A stretch of 64,000 nucleotides of DNA, taken from contig JAFLBV010000002.1 of the NCBI GenBank assembly GCA_017302895.1, forward strand, positions 1 through 64,000, given 5' to 3'. The DNA is from Ignavibacteria bacterium (GTDB lineage Bacteria; Bacteroidota; Ignavibacteria; Ignavibacteriales; Ignavibacteriaceae). The notes under the pieces are model-generated. The model ran no database searches. It worked only from the letters and a program-made list of their open reading frames with translations, and was not told the origin of the DNA. The position numbers were made by a program, and so were the translations under genes. Position 1 is the stretch's first letter; the number at the start of each line of letters is the position of its first letter. Positions 53,490-61,556 of the stretch are shown here, one piece after another.

Positions 53490-54509
53490 ATGAATATCAA
53501 GAAAAACAAATCTCTCCGTGAATTTAATACATTTGGTGTGGAATCCACCGTGGCACATTATCTGAAAATAGCCACAGAGGAGGATTTGTATGATTCAATG
53601 AAATATGTCGAGAAAAACCGGCTTAAATACTTTTTCCTTGGTGGAGGAAGCAATATCCTTTTGACCTCTGAAAAATATAATCTGGCAGCCCTCCACATTC
53701 AAACCTCAGGAATAGATATTGTAAATGAAGACGACGAGAGTGTTACAATTCGATGTGCAGCAGGCGAAAACTGGGACGATGTTGTCGCATTTTCGGTTGA
53801 GAGGGGATTGGGTGGGATTGAAAACATGTCGCTCATACCGGGAACAATCGGGGCGGCACCAATTCAGAACATTGGGGCTTATGGACAGGAACTAAAAGAT
53901 ACTTTTGTGGAAGCGAAGGTGTTACTTACTGAAACGAAAAAAACTGTTGACATTTCCAATGAGGAGTGTAAATTCGGTTACAGGGACAGTATATTCAAAA
54001 GAGAACTTAAAGACAAAGCTGTAATTTTGTATGTGACCCTGAAATTGAGAAAAAATCCAAAACTGAACTACTCCTACAAGGGAGTAAGGGAGATAATATT
54101 TGTTACAGGTGATGAGCAGGTGACAGTAAAAGAAATTAGAGATGCGATAATTAAGTTAAGGACTGAAAAATTGCCTGATCCGGCAATTCTCGGGAATGCA
54201 GGAAGTTTTTTCAAAAATCCTGAAATACTGGAAGAATCTTATGACATTCTAAAACGGTTCTCACCCGAAATAGAAGGTTTCAAAACGAAAGATGGTAAAG
54301 TTAAACTTTCTGCTGCAAAATTAATCGAACTTTCAGGCTGGAAAGGGAAACGGGAAGGAAACTGCGGGGTTTACGAGAATCATTCCCTTGTTCTAGTAAA
54401 TTATGGTGGAGCAAAAGGTTCTGAAATTGCATCCGTTGCCAAAAAAATTATTAATGATGTCTTCGATAAATTCGGTATTAAGCTGACCGCAGAGGTCAAC
54501 TTTTTCTAA
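53490..54509 (+). CDS. murB: UDP-N-acetylenolpyruvoylglucosamine reductase
   Basis: This 339-residue FAD enzyme reduces UDP-GlcNAc-enolpyruvate to UDP-MurNAc for peptidoglycan. The FAD-binding part has FFLGGGSNILLT and PGTIGAAPIQNIGAYGQEL. Catalytic residues are in CKFGYRDSIFK (Arg), GNAGSFFKNP (Ser) and the C-terminal AEVNFF (Glu). The length and the insert with YSYKGVREI fit the E. coli-type (type I) enzyme. It is monocistronic and converges with the SbtA-type gene, overlapping by four bases. Confidence 0.95.
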   Translation: MNIKKNKSLREFNTFGVESTVAHYLKIATEEDLYDSMKYVEKNRLKYFFLGGGSNILLTSEKYNLAALHIQTSGIDIVNEDDESVTIRCAAGENWDDVVAFSVERGLGGIENMSLIPGTIGAAPIQNIGAYGQELKDTFVEAKVLLTETKKTVDISNEECKFGYRDSIFKRELKDKAVILYVTLKLRKNPKLNYSYKGVREIIFVTGDEQVTVKEIRDAIIKLRTEKLPDPAILGNAGSFFKNPEILEESYDILKRFSPEIEGFKTKDGKVKLSAAKLIELSGWKGKREGNCGVYENHSLVLVNYGGAKGSEIASVAKKIINDVFDKFGIKLTAEVNFF

Positions 54510-55495
54510 GTAAAAATTTTAGCGAAAAATTCTGCCAAAGAGAAATAGATGGGGATGCCCAAAATAATATTAAACGGAAATGTTATCGCAAGCGATGATG
54601 TCAGGTAAATGGAAGGGTTAGCTTCAGGTAACACTATTCTCACCGCTGCAGGAGCTGCTATATATGAAGAACTTGCAGCAAGAACCCCAAATAACAACGA
54701 ATTACCGGTCCCAAGCCCCAGTAATGTTGCGAGGAAGGTGCCTGCGATTCCGTTGAATATCGGGAAAGCTATTGCGAAAATCGTGAGGGGAATTCCAACT
54801 TTACCAAATTCATGAAGTTTTCTGCCGGCTACAATTCCCATATCAAGCAGGAAAAAAGTCAGCACACCTTGAAACGGATCAATGAAGAAAGGTTTTGTAA
54901 GTGCATACCCTTTATCAGCTGTTATAATCCCGATCAGAAGGCTTCCACCAAGTAGTATTACACTTTCGTTAGTTATTGACTCGTGAATCACGGTTTTTAT
55001 CGATTTTGAACCCGAAGATTTGGAAGTGTAGTAAAGCGCGAGTCCAATTCCCGCCAGAATCGCAGGGAATTCCATCAGAGCCATTACACCAACCATAAAC
55101 CCGCCGAATTCAATTCCCGCTCTGTCGATATAAGATATTGCGGTAACAAATGTGACAACACTTACAGAGCCGTAGTGGGCTGCGAGTGCGCCTGAATTGA
55201 CAGCATCGAGTTTGACAAAGCCCCGCAACAAGTAAAAAGCCATCACGGGAATGATTGCTGCCAAAACCAGTGCCAGGCCGGCAGAAGTCATAAGTTCGGG
55301 ACTAAAGCCGGTTTTCGATATCTCATATCCACCTTTAAAACCTATGGATGCCATCAGATAGTAGGAAAACATCTTAATTATCGGATCGGGAATCTTTAAT
55401 TCTGATCTGATCAGGGCAACGGTAAGACCAAGAAGAAAGAAGAGTATTGCCGGGTTTTTTAAGTTTATAAGTCCATTTGAGATAAAATCGAACAT
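54506..55495 (-). CDS. Sodium-dependent bicarbonate transporter family permease (SbtA-like)
   Basis: The 329-residue protein has about 10 helices in two inverted halves. It shows SbtA-family blocks: NPAILFFLLGLTVALIRSELKIPDPI, YYLMASIGFKGGYEIS, GALAAHYGSVSVVTFVTAISYI, FFLLDMGIVAGRKL and ASSSYIAAPAAVRIVLPEANPSIYLTSSLAITFPFNI. SbtA imports bicarbonate with Na+ in cyanobacteria. In heterotrophs the role is less clear but may supply carboxylases. The regulator SbtB is not encoded next to it. It is monocistronic. Confidence 0.85.
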   Translation of the reverse strand: MFDFISNGLINLKNPAILFFLLGLTVALIRSELKIPDPIIKMFSYYLMASIGFKGGYEISKTGFSPELMTSAGLALVLAAIIPVMAFYLLRGFVKLDAVNSGALAAHYGSVSVVTFVTAISYIDRAGIEFGGFMVGVMALMEFPAILAGIGLALYYTSKSSGSKSIKTVIHESITNESVILLGGSLLIGIITADKGYALTKPFFIDPFQGVLTFFLLDMGIVAGRKLHEFGKVGIPLTIFAIAFPIFNGIAGTFLATLLGLGTGNSLLFGVLAASSSYIAAPAAVRIVLPEANPSIYLTSSLAITFPFNIILGIPIYFSLAEFFAKIFT

Positions 55496-55600
55496 ACAAC
55501 CTCACTTTTTGAGACAAAAAAATCAAAAATTGACTCGCAAAAGAACGAAAAAAAAACTATTTTGCGGTACAATTTTTTAATAATTATCAGATAGACTTTA

Positions 55601-56182
55601 GTGCGTTACTTACAAGCAACATTTTTAATCTTTATTCTGTTCTATTCAAACATTCTTTCACAGACAGCAGTCACACCAAAACAAGAGAAATCATTCACAA
55701 TCGGACTAAGGGGAATCTATACCACAGGTCCATGGATGAATCAAGCCGGACTAGGTGCCGGGGGTAATCTAAAATTCGAATGGAAACTCGGTAAACGAAT
55801 AGCCTGGTATTTTCAGGGAGGTTATTACTATATCAACGGTAAACAGGCGACTTCCAATGGAATCACTTACAAGACTTACTTCAACGACGGTGAGGTTTCT
55901 ACCGGAGTTAAATTTCTTTCAGAGAAAAACTATTTCGGACTTGCCGGAATCAGTATAAATTCGTTGATGAGGAGAACGGATGTCGTTCAATATATAAGCG
56001 GATGGAAACAGGAAAGCACCTCTTCGAGCACTGCTGAAAAATTCGGGTTGATAATCGGTGGTGGATACACATACCATTTAAGTGATCTGATTGCCTTGGA
56101 AGGAATGGGATTGTTCAACTATTTGGGTGACGAGGGCTCAAATCTTGCGTTGAACATCGGTGTTAAATTTAAATTTTATTAA
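55601..56182 (+). CDS. Outer-membrane beta-barrel-like protein
   Basis: The 193-residue protein begins with GTG and a signal peptide (LQATFLIFILFYSNILSQ). The rest has alternating beta-strand patterns rich in aromatic and Gly residues (FTIGLRGIYTTGPWMNQAGLGAGGNLKFEWKLG, IAWYFQGGYYYINGKQ, FGLIIGGGYTYHLSDLIALEGMGLF) and ends in a Phe/Tyr strand (VGVKF-like) as outer-membrane proteins do. It likely forms an 8-strand barrel of the OmpA/OmpX-like outer-membrane group. No enzymatic motif is visible. A VOC protein gene follows 27 bases later. Confidence 0.68.
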   Translation: MRYLQATFLIFILFYSNILSQTAVTPKQEKSFTIGLRGIYTTGPWMNQAGLGAGGNLKFEWKLGKRIAWYFQGGYYYINGKQATSNGITYKTYFNDGEVSTGVKFLSEKNYFGLAGISINSLMRRTDVVQYISGWKQESTSSSTAEKFGLIIGGGYTYHLSDLIALEGMGLFNYLGDEGSNLALNIGVKFKFY

Positions 56183-56209
56183 CAGTTTACAAAAGTTACC
56201 GGAGTAAAA

Positions 56210-56581
56210 ATGGCACATATGATAAGCTGGTTCGAGATTCCCGTAAAGGATATGCAAAGAGCCAAAAAATTCTATGAGGAAGTATTTAATGTCGAGATGA
56301 CTTTGATGTCATTTGGCGGCCATGACATGGCTTTTTTCCCTTCTGAGGGGATGGATGACATTTCCGGTGCGCTTTGTGCCGGTCCCGATTATAATCCGTC
56401 TTCAGAAGGTACACTTGTTTATTTCAGCGGGAATCCAGATATGCAAAAAATACTTGATCGCATTCCCGGAGCCGGAGGTGTGGTACTTCTTCCCAAGAGA
56501 GAAATTTCAGCCGAATACGGCTTTATGGCCCTTTTTATGGATACTGAAGGCAACAGACTCGCGCTTCATTCATTAAAATAG
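56210..56581 (+). CDS. VOC-superfamily (glyoxalase/bleomycin-resistance-like) protein
   Basis: The 123-residue protein has a single glyoxalase fold. ISWFEIPVKDMQRAKKFYEEVFNVEM is the classic first beta-alpha unit, followed by MAFFPSEGMDDISGAL, GTLVYFSGNPDMQKIL and GFMALFMDTEGNRLALHS at the C terminus. Members bind metals and act on small electrophiles or antibiotics. The substrate is unknown. The gene is packed between the barrel protein gene and the DUF6265-like gene (gaps of 27 and 1 bases). Confidence 0.86.
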   Translation: MAHMISWFEIPVKDMQRAKKFYEEVFNVEMTLMSFGGHDMAFFPSEGMDDISGALCAGPDYNPSSEGTLVYFSGNPDMQKILDRIPGAGGVVLLPKREISAEYGFMALFMDTEGNRLALHSLK

Positions 56582-56582
56582 T

Positions 56583-57062
56583 ATGATCAGATATTTAAAT
56601 GTTGTACTTCTGGCAGTATTTCTGATCACTGCAGCCGGTTTTTATTCGGTCGAAAGAAAAGACCCATCAATCTCTCAACTCCATTGGTTGAAAGGGAGGT
56701 GGTCAAGAATTGCATCCGGAGTGGAACATTATGAATTGTGGAATATCGTGAAAGACTCTTTGCTCGAGGGTGAAGGTTATTATATGAAAACCAACAACAA
56801 AAAAGTTACCGAAAAACTTTCGATCAAGTGGATCAACAAAAAGCTCTTCTATGTTGCAGACGTTCCGGGTAACGAAGGGCCTGTGAACTTCGAGAATATT
56901 TTTCTCAACGATACGATGGCGGTTTTCGAGAATCGAAGTCATGACTATCCGAACAAGATAACCTATATCAAGACGAGTAAACGGGACTTTAAAGTCATCC
57001 TGAGTGATAACTCAGGTCAGAGCAAAAGATCGATGAGCTTTAAACTCGTAACCAAAAGGTGA
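56583..57062 (+). CDS. Secreted DUF6265-like protein
   Basis: The 159-residue protein has a membrane or signal segment (LNVVLLAVFLITAAGFYSVE) followed by a small beta-barrel domain. LHWLKGRWSR, HYELWNIVKDSLLEGEGYYMK and VFENRSHDYPNKITYIK follow the pattern of DUF6265 proteins. It is likely periplasmic; the function is not known. It starts one base after the VOC gene and converges on the GNAT gene. Confidence 0.66.
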   Translation: MIRYLNVVLLAVFLITAAGFYSVERKDPSISQLHWLKGRWSRIASGVEHYELWNIVKDSLLEGEGYYMKTNNKKVTEKLSIKWINKKLFYVADVPGNEGPVNFENIFLNDTMAVFENRSHDYPNKITYIKTSKRDFKVILSDNSGQSKRSMSFKLVTKR

Positions 57063-57065
57063 TTG

Positions 57066-57905
57066 CTAACCCAATTCAAAGGAAGTAACACCGAAAATCT
57101 TCTCTCTGTCCCTTTCAGGATTTCCGTTGTGATACATTCTGGCGGTTTCAAACACGAATTGCATCCCGAACTCTTTTGCCAGTTGTACTGCCTGCGGGTT
57201 AATTTCCGGAGTGTCAAGATAAACCGGTTTGCCCTCGGCAAAATCGGCTAATGCCAGAAAGAGTTTCCTGGCAATTCCATAGTCATCTGCGAACAATGGA
57301 CCGATTTTATAACCACCATTGTAACACTTTCTTATTGTTCCATACCCCTGAAGAAACACGCCTTGTTCTGCTTTTAGTGTCAGGCTTTCGGGCATGGCTA
57401 CCCATTCTTTAATAAAAGCCGCTCTGTTGGCAGGAAAAACGGTCTTGTCGTAATCTAGCAGGTTACAGAGATCTTCGTCGGTGACGGGTTTAACTTCAAA
57501 TGATTTTTTAGGTATCAAATCCTTCGCTTCGAACCGGATTTGCCTGTAAGCGAATTCATATCCTGATCTAATATAATTGTGTTGTTGCTCGACTACACCA
57601 TCCATCCCGGAAGGAATATCCCGGATTCTGTCAAACCCCGCTTTCCAGAGCTGGAATCCGTATCCCTTGCCACGGAACTCAGGCTTCACAATATAAAATC
57701 CCATGAAACCGAATTCATTGCCATACCTGACTGCTGATTTTGTTGCAATTATCTCTCCGTCCAGTTCACCAACGAGAAATCCCGCGGGGTCCGAAAAAAG
57801 AAACGGACGATCATCATGTAAACCTGGATTCCAACCTTCCTTTTCAGCCCATTGTATAAAGATTTTAATTTCTTTAGGCAGGATTTTACGGATTTCGTAA
57901 CTCAT
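57066..57905 (-). CDS. GNAT N-acetyltransferase with a second C-terminal GNAT-like domain
   Basis: This 279-residue protein has a first domain (residues 1 to about 130) that is a standard GNAT. IKIFIQWAEKEGWNPG is followed by the acetyl-CoA loop VKPEFRGKGYGFQLWKAGFDRI. The second domain (about 150-279) resembles the YitH-type acetyltransferase C-terminal domain, with CYNGGYKIGPLFADDYGIARKLFLALADFAEGKPVYLDTPEINPQAVQLAKEFGM. The acyl acceptor is unknown. It converges with the DUF6265-like gene, and a second MATE gene follows further on. Confidence 0.82.
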   Translation of the reverse strand: MSYEIRKILPKEIKIFIQWAEKEGWNPGLHDDRPFLFSDPAGFLVGELDGEIIATKSAVRYGNEFGFMGFYIVKPEFRGKGYGFQLWKAGFDRIRDIPSGMDGVVEQQHNYIRSGYEFAYRQIRFEAKDLIPKKSFEVKPVTDEDLCNLLDYDKTVFPANRAAFIKEWVAMPESLTLKAEQGVFLQGYGTIRKCYNGGYKIGPLFADDYGIARKLFLALADFAEGKPVYLDTPEINPQAVQLAKEFGMQFVFETARMYHNGNPERDREKIFGVTSFELG

Positions 57906-58023
57906 GGCACGCTCCTTTGTCAGAATGATGTAAAAGCAAAGCGGAAATTATAAATAATTCAATTAATAAAAAACAATATCCCGCTAATTATTCAATTCCT
58001 GTCGGAAGGAAAAAACCGGGCGT

Positions 58024-59379
58024 TTATTTCTCTGCGATTTTTTCCCTGAACATATTCGGGTTGCCGGTTTTAACAAAAAATCTGATATTTAACATAAGTG
58101 AGGAAGCTATCAGGCTGAGGGACAAACCATACCAGATTCCTTCAGTACCCAATCCCAATGGAAATCCGAAAATGTAAGCACCGGGCAATCCAATAAGCCA
58201 ATATGCAATGAAGGTAATCACAGTTGGAATTTTAACATCGGTAATACCTCTTAAATTACCAAGAGCGATTGCTTGTGTGCCATCAAATATCTGAAAAAAA
58301 GCGGCAATCATCAACAACTTGGGAGCAATCGAAACCACCTCCGGATCTGAAGCGTAAAGAAGGGGAATGTGTTCCTTAAATATGATCAGAAGAATACCGG
58401 CGCAAACCATGAATGATGCACCGAGAAATAGTGCCACGGTGGCTGCTTTTCTCACCTGTGTGATGTTTTTTGCCCCGACTGCATTGCCCACTCTGATTGT
58501 GCCCGCAGTAGACAATCCCAAACATACAAGATAAGTCAGCGATGCAACATTTAGTGCTATTTGATGTGATGCAAGCTCATCTTTACCTATCCAGCCAACC
58601 ATGAACGCTGCAGTCGCAAAGCAGCCAACTTCAAAAAAATACTGGATTCCACTTGGTATTCCGATTCGTAAAATTTCTTTTCCGTTTTCATCCAGGCCTT
58701 TGAACGGGAATATTTTCAACCCAAAACGCTTAAATTCTCTGTTCTTATGGACAAAAACCGCAAGAGAAACGAACATGAAGATTCGTGATCCGAGAGTTGC
58801 ATAACCGGCTCCATCCAATCCTAACGCGGGGGCTCCCCAGTTTCCATAAATGAATATCCAGTTAAAAAAGAAGTTGACCACATTTGCAGCAATCGAAATT
58901 ACCATAGCCGGACGCGTAAATGAGAGGCCCTCTATAAACTGTTTGTATCCGGTAAACAGGAGCATGGGAGGGATGGAAAATGAGATAATTCGGGTGTAAC
59001 TTAATGCAAGGTCAACCACTTCTTTTGGCTGATCCATATACGAAATTATGTCTGTTCCAAAATAAACAACAATATTCAAAATGATGCCGGAGAAAAGACT
59101 CACCCAGATTCCCTGATGAAAAACTCTGGAACATTTATCACTGTCGGAAGAACCTACGGCAATTGCTACCAGGGGAGTCATTGCCATCACAATCCCCAAG
59201 CCAATCACAGTGATTATGAAAAACAGGCTTAAGCTGAGTGAGGAGGCGGCCAGTGGAGCGTCACCAAGGCGACCGACCATTGCTGAATCCACCACACCCA
59301 TCATGACAAAACCCACCTGGGCTATCACGACAGGCAGAGCCAGCGATACCGTTTCTTTTAAATGTTCTTTAATTGTCAT
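58024..59379 (-). CDS. MATE-family efflux transporter (second)
   Basis: The 451-residue protein has the MATE topology of about 12 helices in two halves. LALPVIAQVGFVMMGVVDSAMVGRLGDAPLAASSLSL, a mid-protein IPSGIQYFFEVGCFATAAFMVGWIGKDELASHQIALN and GNAVGAKNITQ are characteristic of the NorM-like branch. It exports organic cations using Na+ or H+. It is only loosely related to the MATE at 14298. Two 13-base direct repeats lie 60-122 bases upstream of its start. Confidence 0.9.
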   Translation of the reverse strand: MTIKEHLKETVSLALPVVIAQVGFVMMGVVDSAMVGRLGDAPLAASSLSLSLFFIITVIGLGIVMAMTPLVAIAVGSSDSDKCSRVFHQGIWVSLFSGIILNIVVYFGTDIISYMDQPKEVVDLALSYTRIISFSIPPMLLFTGYKQFIEGLSFTRPAMVISIAANVVNFFFNWIFIYGNWGAPALGLDGAGYATLGSRIFMFVSLAVFVHKNREFKRFGLKIFPFKGLDENGKEILRIGIPSGIQYFFEVGCFATAAFMVGWIGKDELASHQIALNVASLTYLVCLGLSTAGTIRVGNAVGAKNITQVRKAATVALFLGASFMVCAGILLIIFKEHIPLLYASDPEVVSIAPKLLMIAAFFQIFDGTQAIALGNLRGITDVKIPTVITFIAYWLIGLPGAYIFGFPLGLGTEGIWYGLSLSLIASSLMLNIRFFVKTGNPNMFREKIAEK

Positions 59380-59438
59380 GCTATTTTTATTAAATCAGAT
59401 GGCAAATGTAAATATTCAAAGAAAATAATCGACTACTT

Positions 59439-59501
59439 TTTACCGGATAAATTATGGTTTGTCTTTATTTATGATGAACGGTCAATTATTTACCGGATAA
59501 A
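59439..59501. repeat. Pair of 13-bp direct repeats (TTTACCGGATAAA) between MATE and the tRNA genes
   Basis: TTTACCGGATAAA occurs at 59439-59451 and again at 59489-59501, exactly 50 bases apart, or nearly five helical turns. Each copy is almost a palindrome. They lie upstream of the divergent MATE gene and of the tRNA pair, so they may be operator sites. Confidence 0.55.
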
Positions 59502-59581
59502 AGCCAAACATTTTCTTTGAAATCTTTGACAATATTCCTACATTTGTAGTCTGTTTATCTGAAATTTATGACGGAAATTAT

Positions 59582-59671
59582 GGAGAGATGGCAGAGTGGT
59601 TGAATGCGGCAGTCTCGAAAACTGTTGTGGGCTACGGTTCACCGGGAGTTCGAATCTCCCTCTCTCCGCCA
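59582..59671 (+). tRNA. tRNA-Ser (anticodon CGA), CCA encoded
   Basis: The acceptor stem is GGAGAGA / TCTCTCC with discriminator G and encoded CCA. The anticodon loop CTCGAAA gives CGA (codon UCG). A 6-bp variable arm with a TACG loop marks it as class II. The T-loop is TTCGAAT. A second serine tRNA follows 53 bases later. Confidence 0.93.
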
Positions 59672-59724
59672 CTTGATTGAGGCTTCCGGCAGATCTTCGA
59701 CGAACAGAAATTGTATGGGCAAAT

Positions 59725-59811
59725 GGAAAGGTGCTAGAGTGGTTGAATAGGCTCGCCTGGAAAGCGTGTGTACTTTTACCGGTACCGCGGGTTCGAATCC
59801 CGCCCTTTCCG
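59725..59811 (+). tRNA. tRNA-Ser (anticodon GGA), CCA not encoded
   Basis: The acceptor stem is GGAAAGG / CCTTTCC with discriminator G; the next bases are CTCA, so CCA must be added by enzyme. The loop CTGGAAA gives anticodon GGA (codons UCC/UCU). The anticodon stem CTCGC / GCGTG has one T-T mismatch at 28:42. A long variable arm and TTCGAAT T-loop are present. A strong terminator follows. Confidence 0.9.
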
Positions 59812-59818
59812 CTCATTG

Positions 59819-59852
59819 GAAAAGATCAGTTTTTACTGATCTTTTCTGTTTT
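59819..59852 (+). terminator. Intrinsic terminator of the tRNA-Ser pair
   Basis: GAAAAGATCAGT (59819-59830) pairs with ACTGATCTTTTC (59835-59846), a 12-bp perfect stem with a TTTT loop followed by TGTTTT. It lies 8 bases after the second tRNA, and no terminator is seen between the two tRNAs, so they share one transcript. Confidence 0.85.
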
Positions 59853-60045
59853 AAACAGTTGATCTTTCTAAATTTCACATATATTCTGAGAGCAGGGGAG
59901 TAAATGCCTGTGATTTTTGACATTTTGGGGAAATTGTAACACTAAAATAAATCGTTCATCTTGTATTATGTCCTTTTATCATTAATGGATTGAAATTTTG
60001 TCATTGCGGATGTAATTTTACGCCGTAAACAAACAGGAGTCCAAA

Positions 60046-60486
60046 ATGGAAAAGAGAATATACAAATCACGCAAAGAAAGAATGATTGGTGGAGTTGCCG
60101 GCGGCATAGCTGAATATTTTGAAGTTGACCCCGTCATCATCAGATTTGCATTTATTGCATTGACTTTGGTAAATGGAGTGGGACTTGCTTTATACATAGT
60201 CGGTCTGATAATAATTCCGGAACAGGTTATGCAGTTCAATGTCAAATCCGAGCAATCAGTCCCGTTCGCTGTACCTGATGCAAAGCCTTCGTCTGAAAAC
60301 AAAGGGAAGTTCTCAATCTATTTAGGAGTTTTGCTTATCGTAGCCGGTATTTTATTCGGACTCGATAATTTTGTTCCTCATTTTGATATTGTTGACGCGT
60401 TCCCGTTAATTCTTGTACTGCTGGGTGTATGGATAATATTCACCGGAAGGAAAAAAAGCCATGGAGACAAATATGAAACCGAGTAA
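60046..60486 (+). CDS. PspC-domain membrane protein
   Basis: The 146-residue protein opens with a PspC domain: KRIYKSRKERMIGGVAGGIAEYFEVDPVIIRFAFIALTLVNGVGLALYIVGLIIIPE, a short basic helix followed by a membrane segment. A polar linker and two further hydrophobic segments (FSIYLGVLLIVAGILFG and FPLILVLLGVWIIF) follow and match the N-terminal part of LiaF-type proteins. PspC proteins take part in envelope-stress sensing. ACAGGAG precedes the ATG. The gene overlaps the next one by 14 bases, and the two probably act together. Confidence 0.88.
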   Translation: MEKRIYKSRKERMIGGVAGGIAEYFEVDPVIIRFAFIALTLVNGVGLALYIVGLIIIPEQVMQFNVKSEQSVPFAVPDAKPSSENKGKFSIYLGVLLIVAGILFGLDNFVPHFDIVDAFPLILVLLGVWIIFTGRKKSHGDKYETE

Positions 60487-61396
60487 AATTTTCTGGGGAG
60501 TCTTTTTTCTGGGACTTGGAGCCCTTTTATTGGTTAAAAACTTTTCAGATGTTGATTTCTATCTGCCGGAAATAAGGAAATTTTGGCCATTGCTCCTGAT
60601 AGCAGGTGGAGTGGTCTATCTGACAAAAAACCTGATCGTTAGAAATGTGCTAGCGGGAGTTGCCGGATTTTGCCTGGCGTTTTTCCTGCTCACGGTCTCA
60701 GCATCGATACATAATTTGCCAAAAAAGTTTTTTGGACATGTCAAGTCGTCGAAGGACAAAAGCAGTCTCATATCCATAAAAACTGAACCCTACGATACAA
60801 CGATAAAACTTGTTGAGCTAAGTTTTGATGGTGGTGCCGGCACTTATATCGTGAACTGTAGAGACACAAATTTGATGACATTAAAAACTGACAGAAGCAA
60901 CAGGAAATTCTCGGTAAACAACAATATCGCCGGTGGTAAAGCAAACCTTGATATCCAAATGGCTGAGTTTCATTTTGATAGTGACGACACTTCATTCGCT
61001 TCACTTGTGGAGTTGAATATCAATCCGAAGCCATTTTATGAAAGTCTTAATTTTCAAATTGGTGCGTCAGAGTTTGAATTGAACATCACCGAACTGCAAT
61101 TCAGGAAACTGAACATCGATATGGGTGCCAGCTCGACCAAGTTGTTTCTCCCAAAACCTGCAGCGGGAAGCAGTGAGGTAACGATCGAATGTGGGGCAAG
61201 CAGCATAGATATAGTCGTAAGCAAGGATGCTCAGGTAAAACTGATTAATTCGATGGCATTAAGCGATTCCCATGTACCAAAAGGTTTTGTAGAAAAAAAT
61301 GGTGTCATTTTCTCAGAAAATTTTACGGGAACCGGAGACATCCTCACTATAAAACTGGATGGGGGTGTGAGCAGTTTGAAGATAAGAAGAGATTAA
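60473..61396 (+). CDS. LiaF-like / toast-rack membrane protein of envelope stress
   Basis: The 307-residue protein has four hydrophobic segments at the N terminus (FWGVFFLGLGALLLVKNF, WPLLLIAGGVVYLT, VLAGVAGFCLAFFLLTVSAS). The rest is a beta-helical domain of repeated strands (LELNINPKPFYESLNFQIGASEFELNITELQFRKLNIDMGASSTKLFLPKPAAGSSEVTIECGASSIDI-like pattern). This toast-rack fold is known from LiaF/VraT stress proteins. ATG 60473 with GGAGA upstream is chosen. Its start lies inside the PspC gene, so the two are translationally coupled. A good terminator follows the stop. Confidence 0.78.
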   Translation: MKPSKIFWGVFFLGLGALLLVKNFSDVDFYLPEIRKFWPLLLIAGGVVYLTKNLIVRNVLAGVAGFCLAFFLLTVSASIHNLPKKFFGHVKSSKDKSSLISIKTEPYDTTIKLVELSFDGGAGTYIVNCRDTNLMTLKTDRSNRKFSVNNNIAGGKANLDIQMAEFHFDSDDTSFASLVELNINPKPFYESLNFQIGASEFELNITELQFRKLNIDMGASSTKLFLPKPAAGSSEVTIECGASSIDIVVSKDAQVKLINSMALSDSHVPKGFVEKNGVIFSENFTGTGDILTIKLDGGVSSLKIRRD

Positions 61397-61424
61397 TTTA
61401 GTTTACAGTTGGAAAATATTGTTT

Positions 61425-61457
61425 AAAAACGGCTGAAATATGCCGTTTTTTTATTTT
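61425..61457 (+). terminator. Intrinsic terminator after the PspC/LiaF-like pair
   Basis: AAAAACGGC (61425-61433) pairs with GCCGTTTTT (61442-61450) with an 8-base loop, followed by more T residues. It lies 28 bases after the stop of the LiaF-like gene. Confidence 0.8.
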
Positions 61458-61556
61458 AAAAGGTGATTTAACAATAAATAATCATATTGTTTCTTTTTTT
61501 TGATCATAAGAAAAACTATTTTTGATAACAAAAGGTACAAAAATTTCTCAAGACCG

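Noticed and set aside
59538..59816. Open frame on the minus strand across both serine tRNA genes, 92 residues
   Set aside because: It is the antisense translation of two clear tRNAs; the peptide (GGIRTRG and repeats of similar words) is the known artefact of tRNA-overlapping frames.
59917..59956. Promoter of sigma-70 or extracytoplasmic-sigma type before the PspC gene
   Set aside because: TTGACA is present, but the best -10 lies 20 bases away. A TGTAAC/CGTT pair has only 12 bases between its parts. Neither is convincing.
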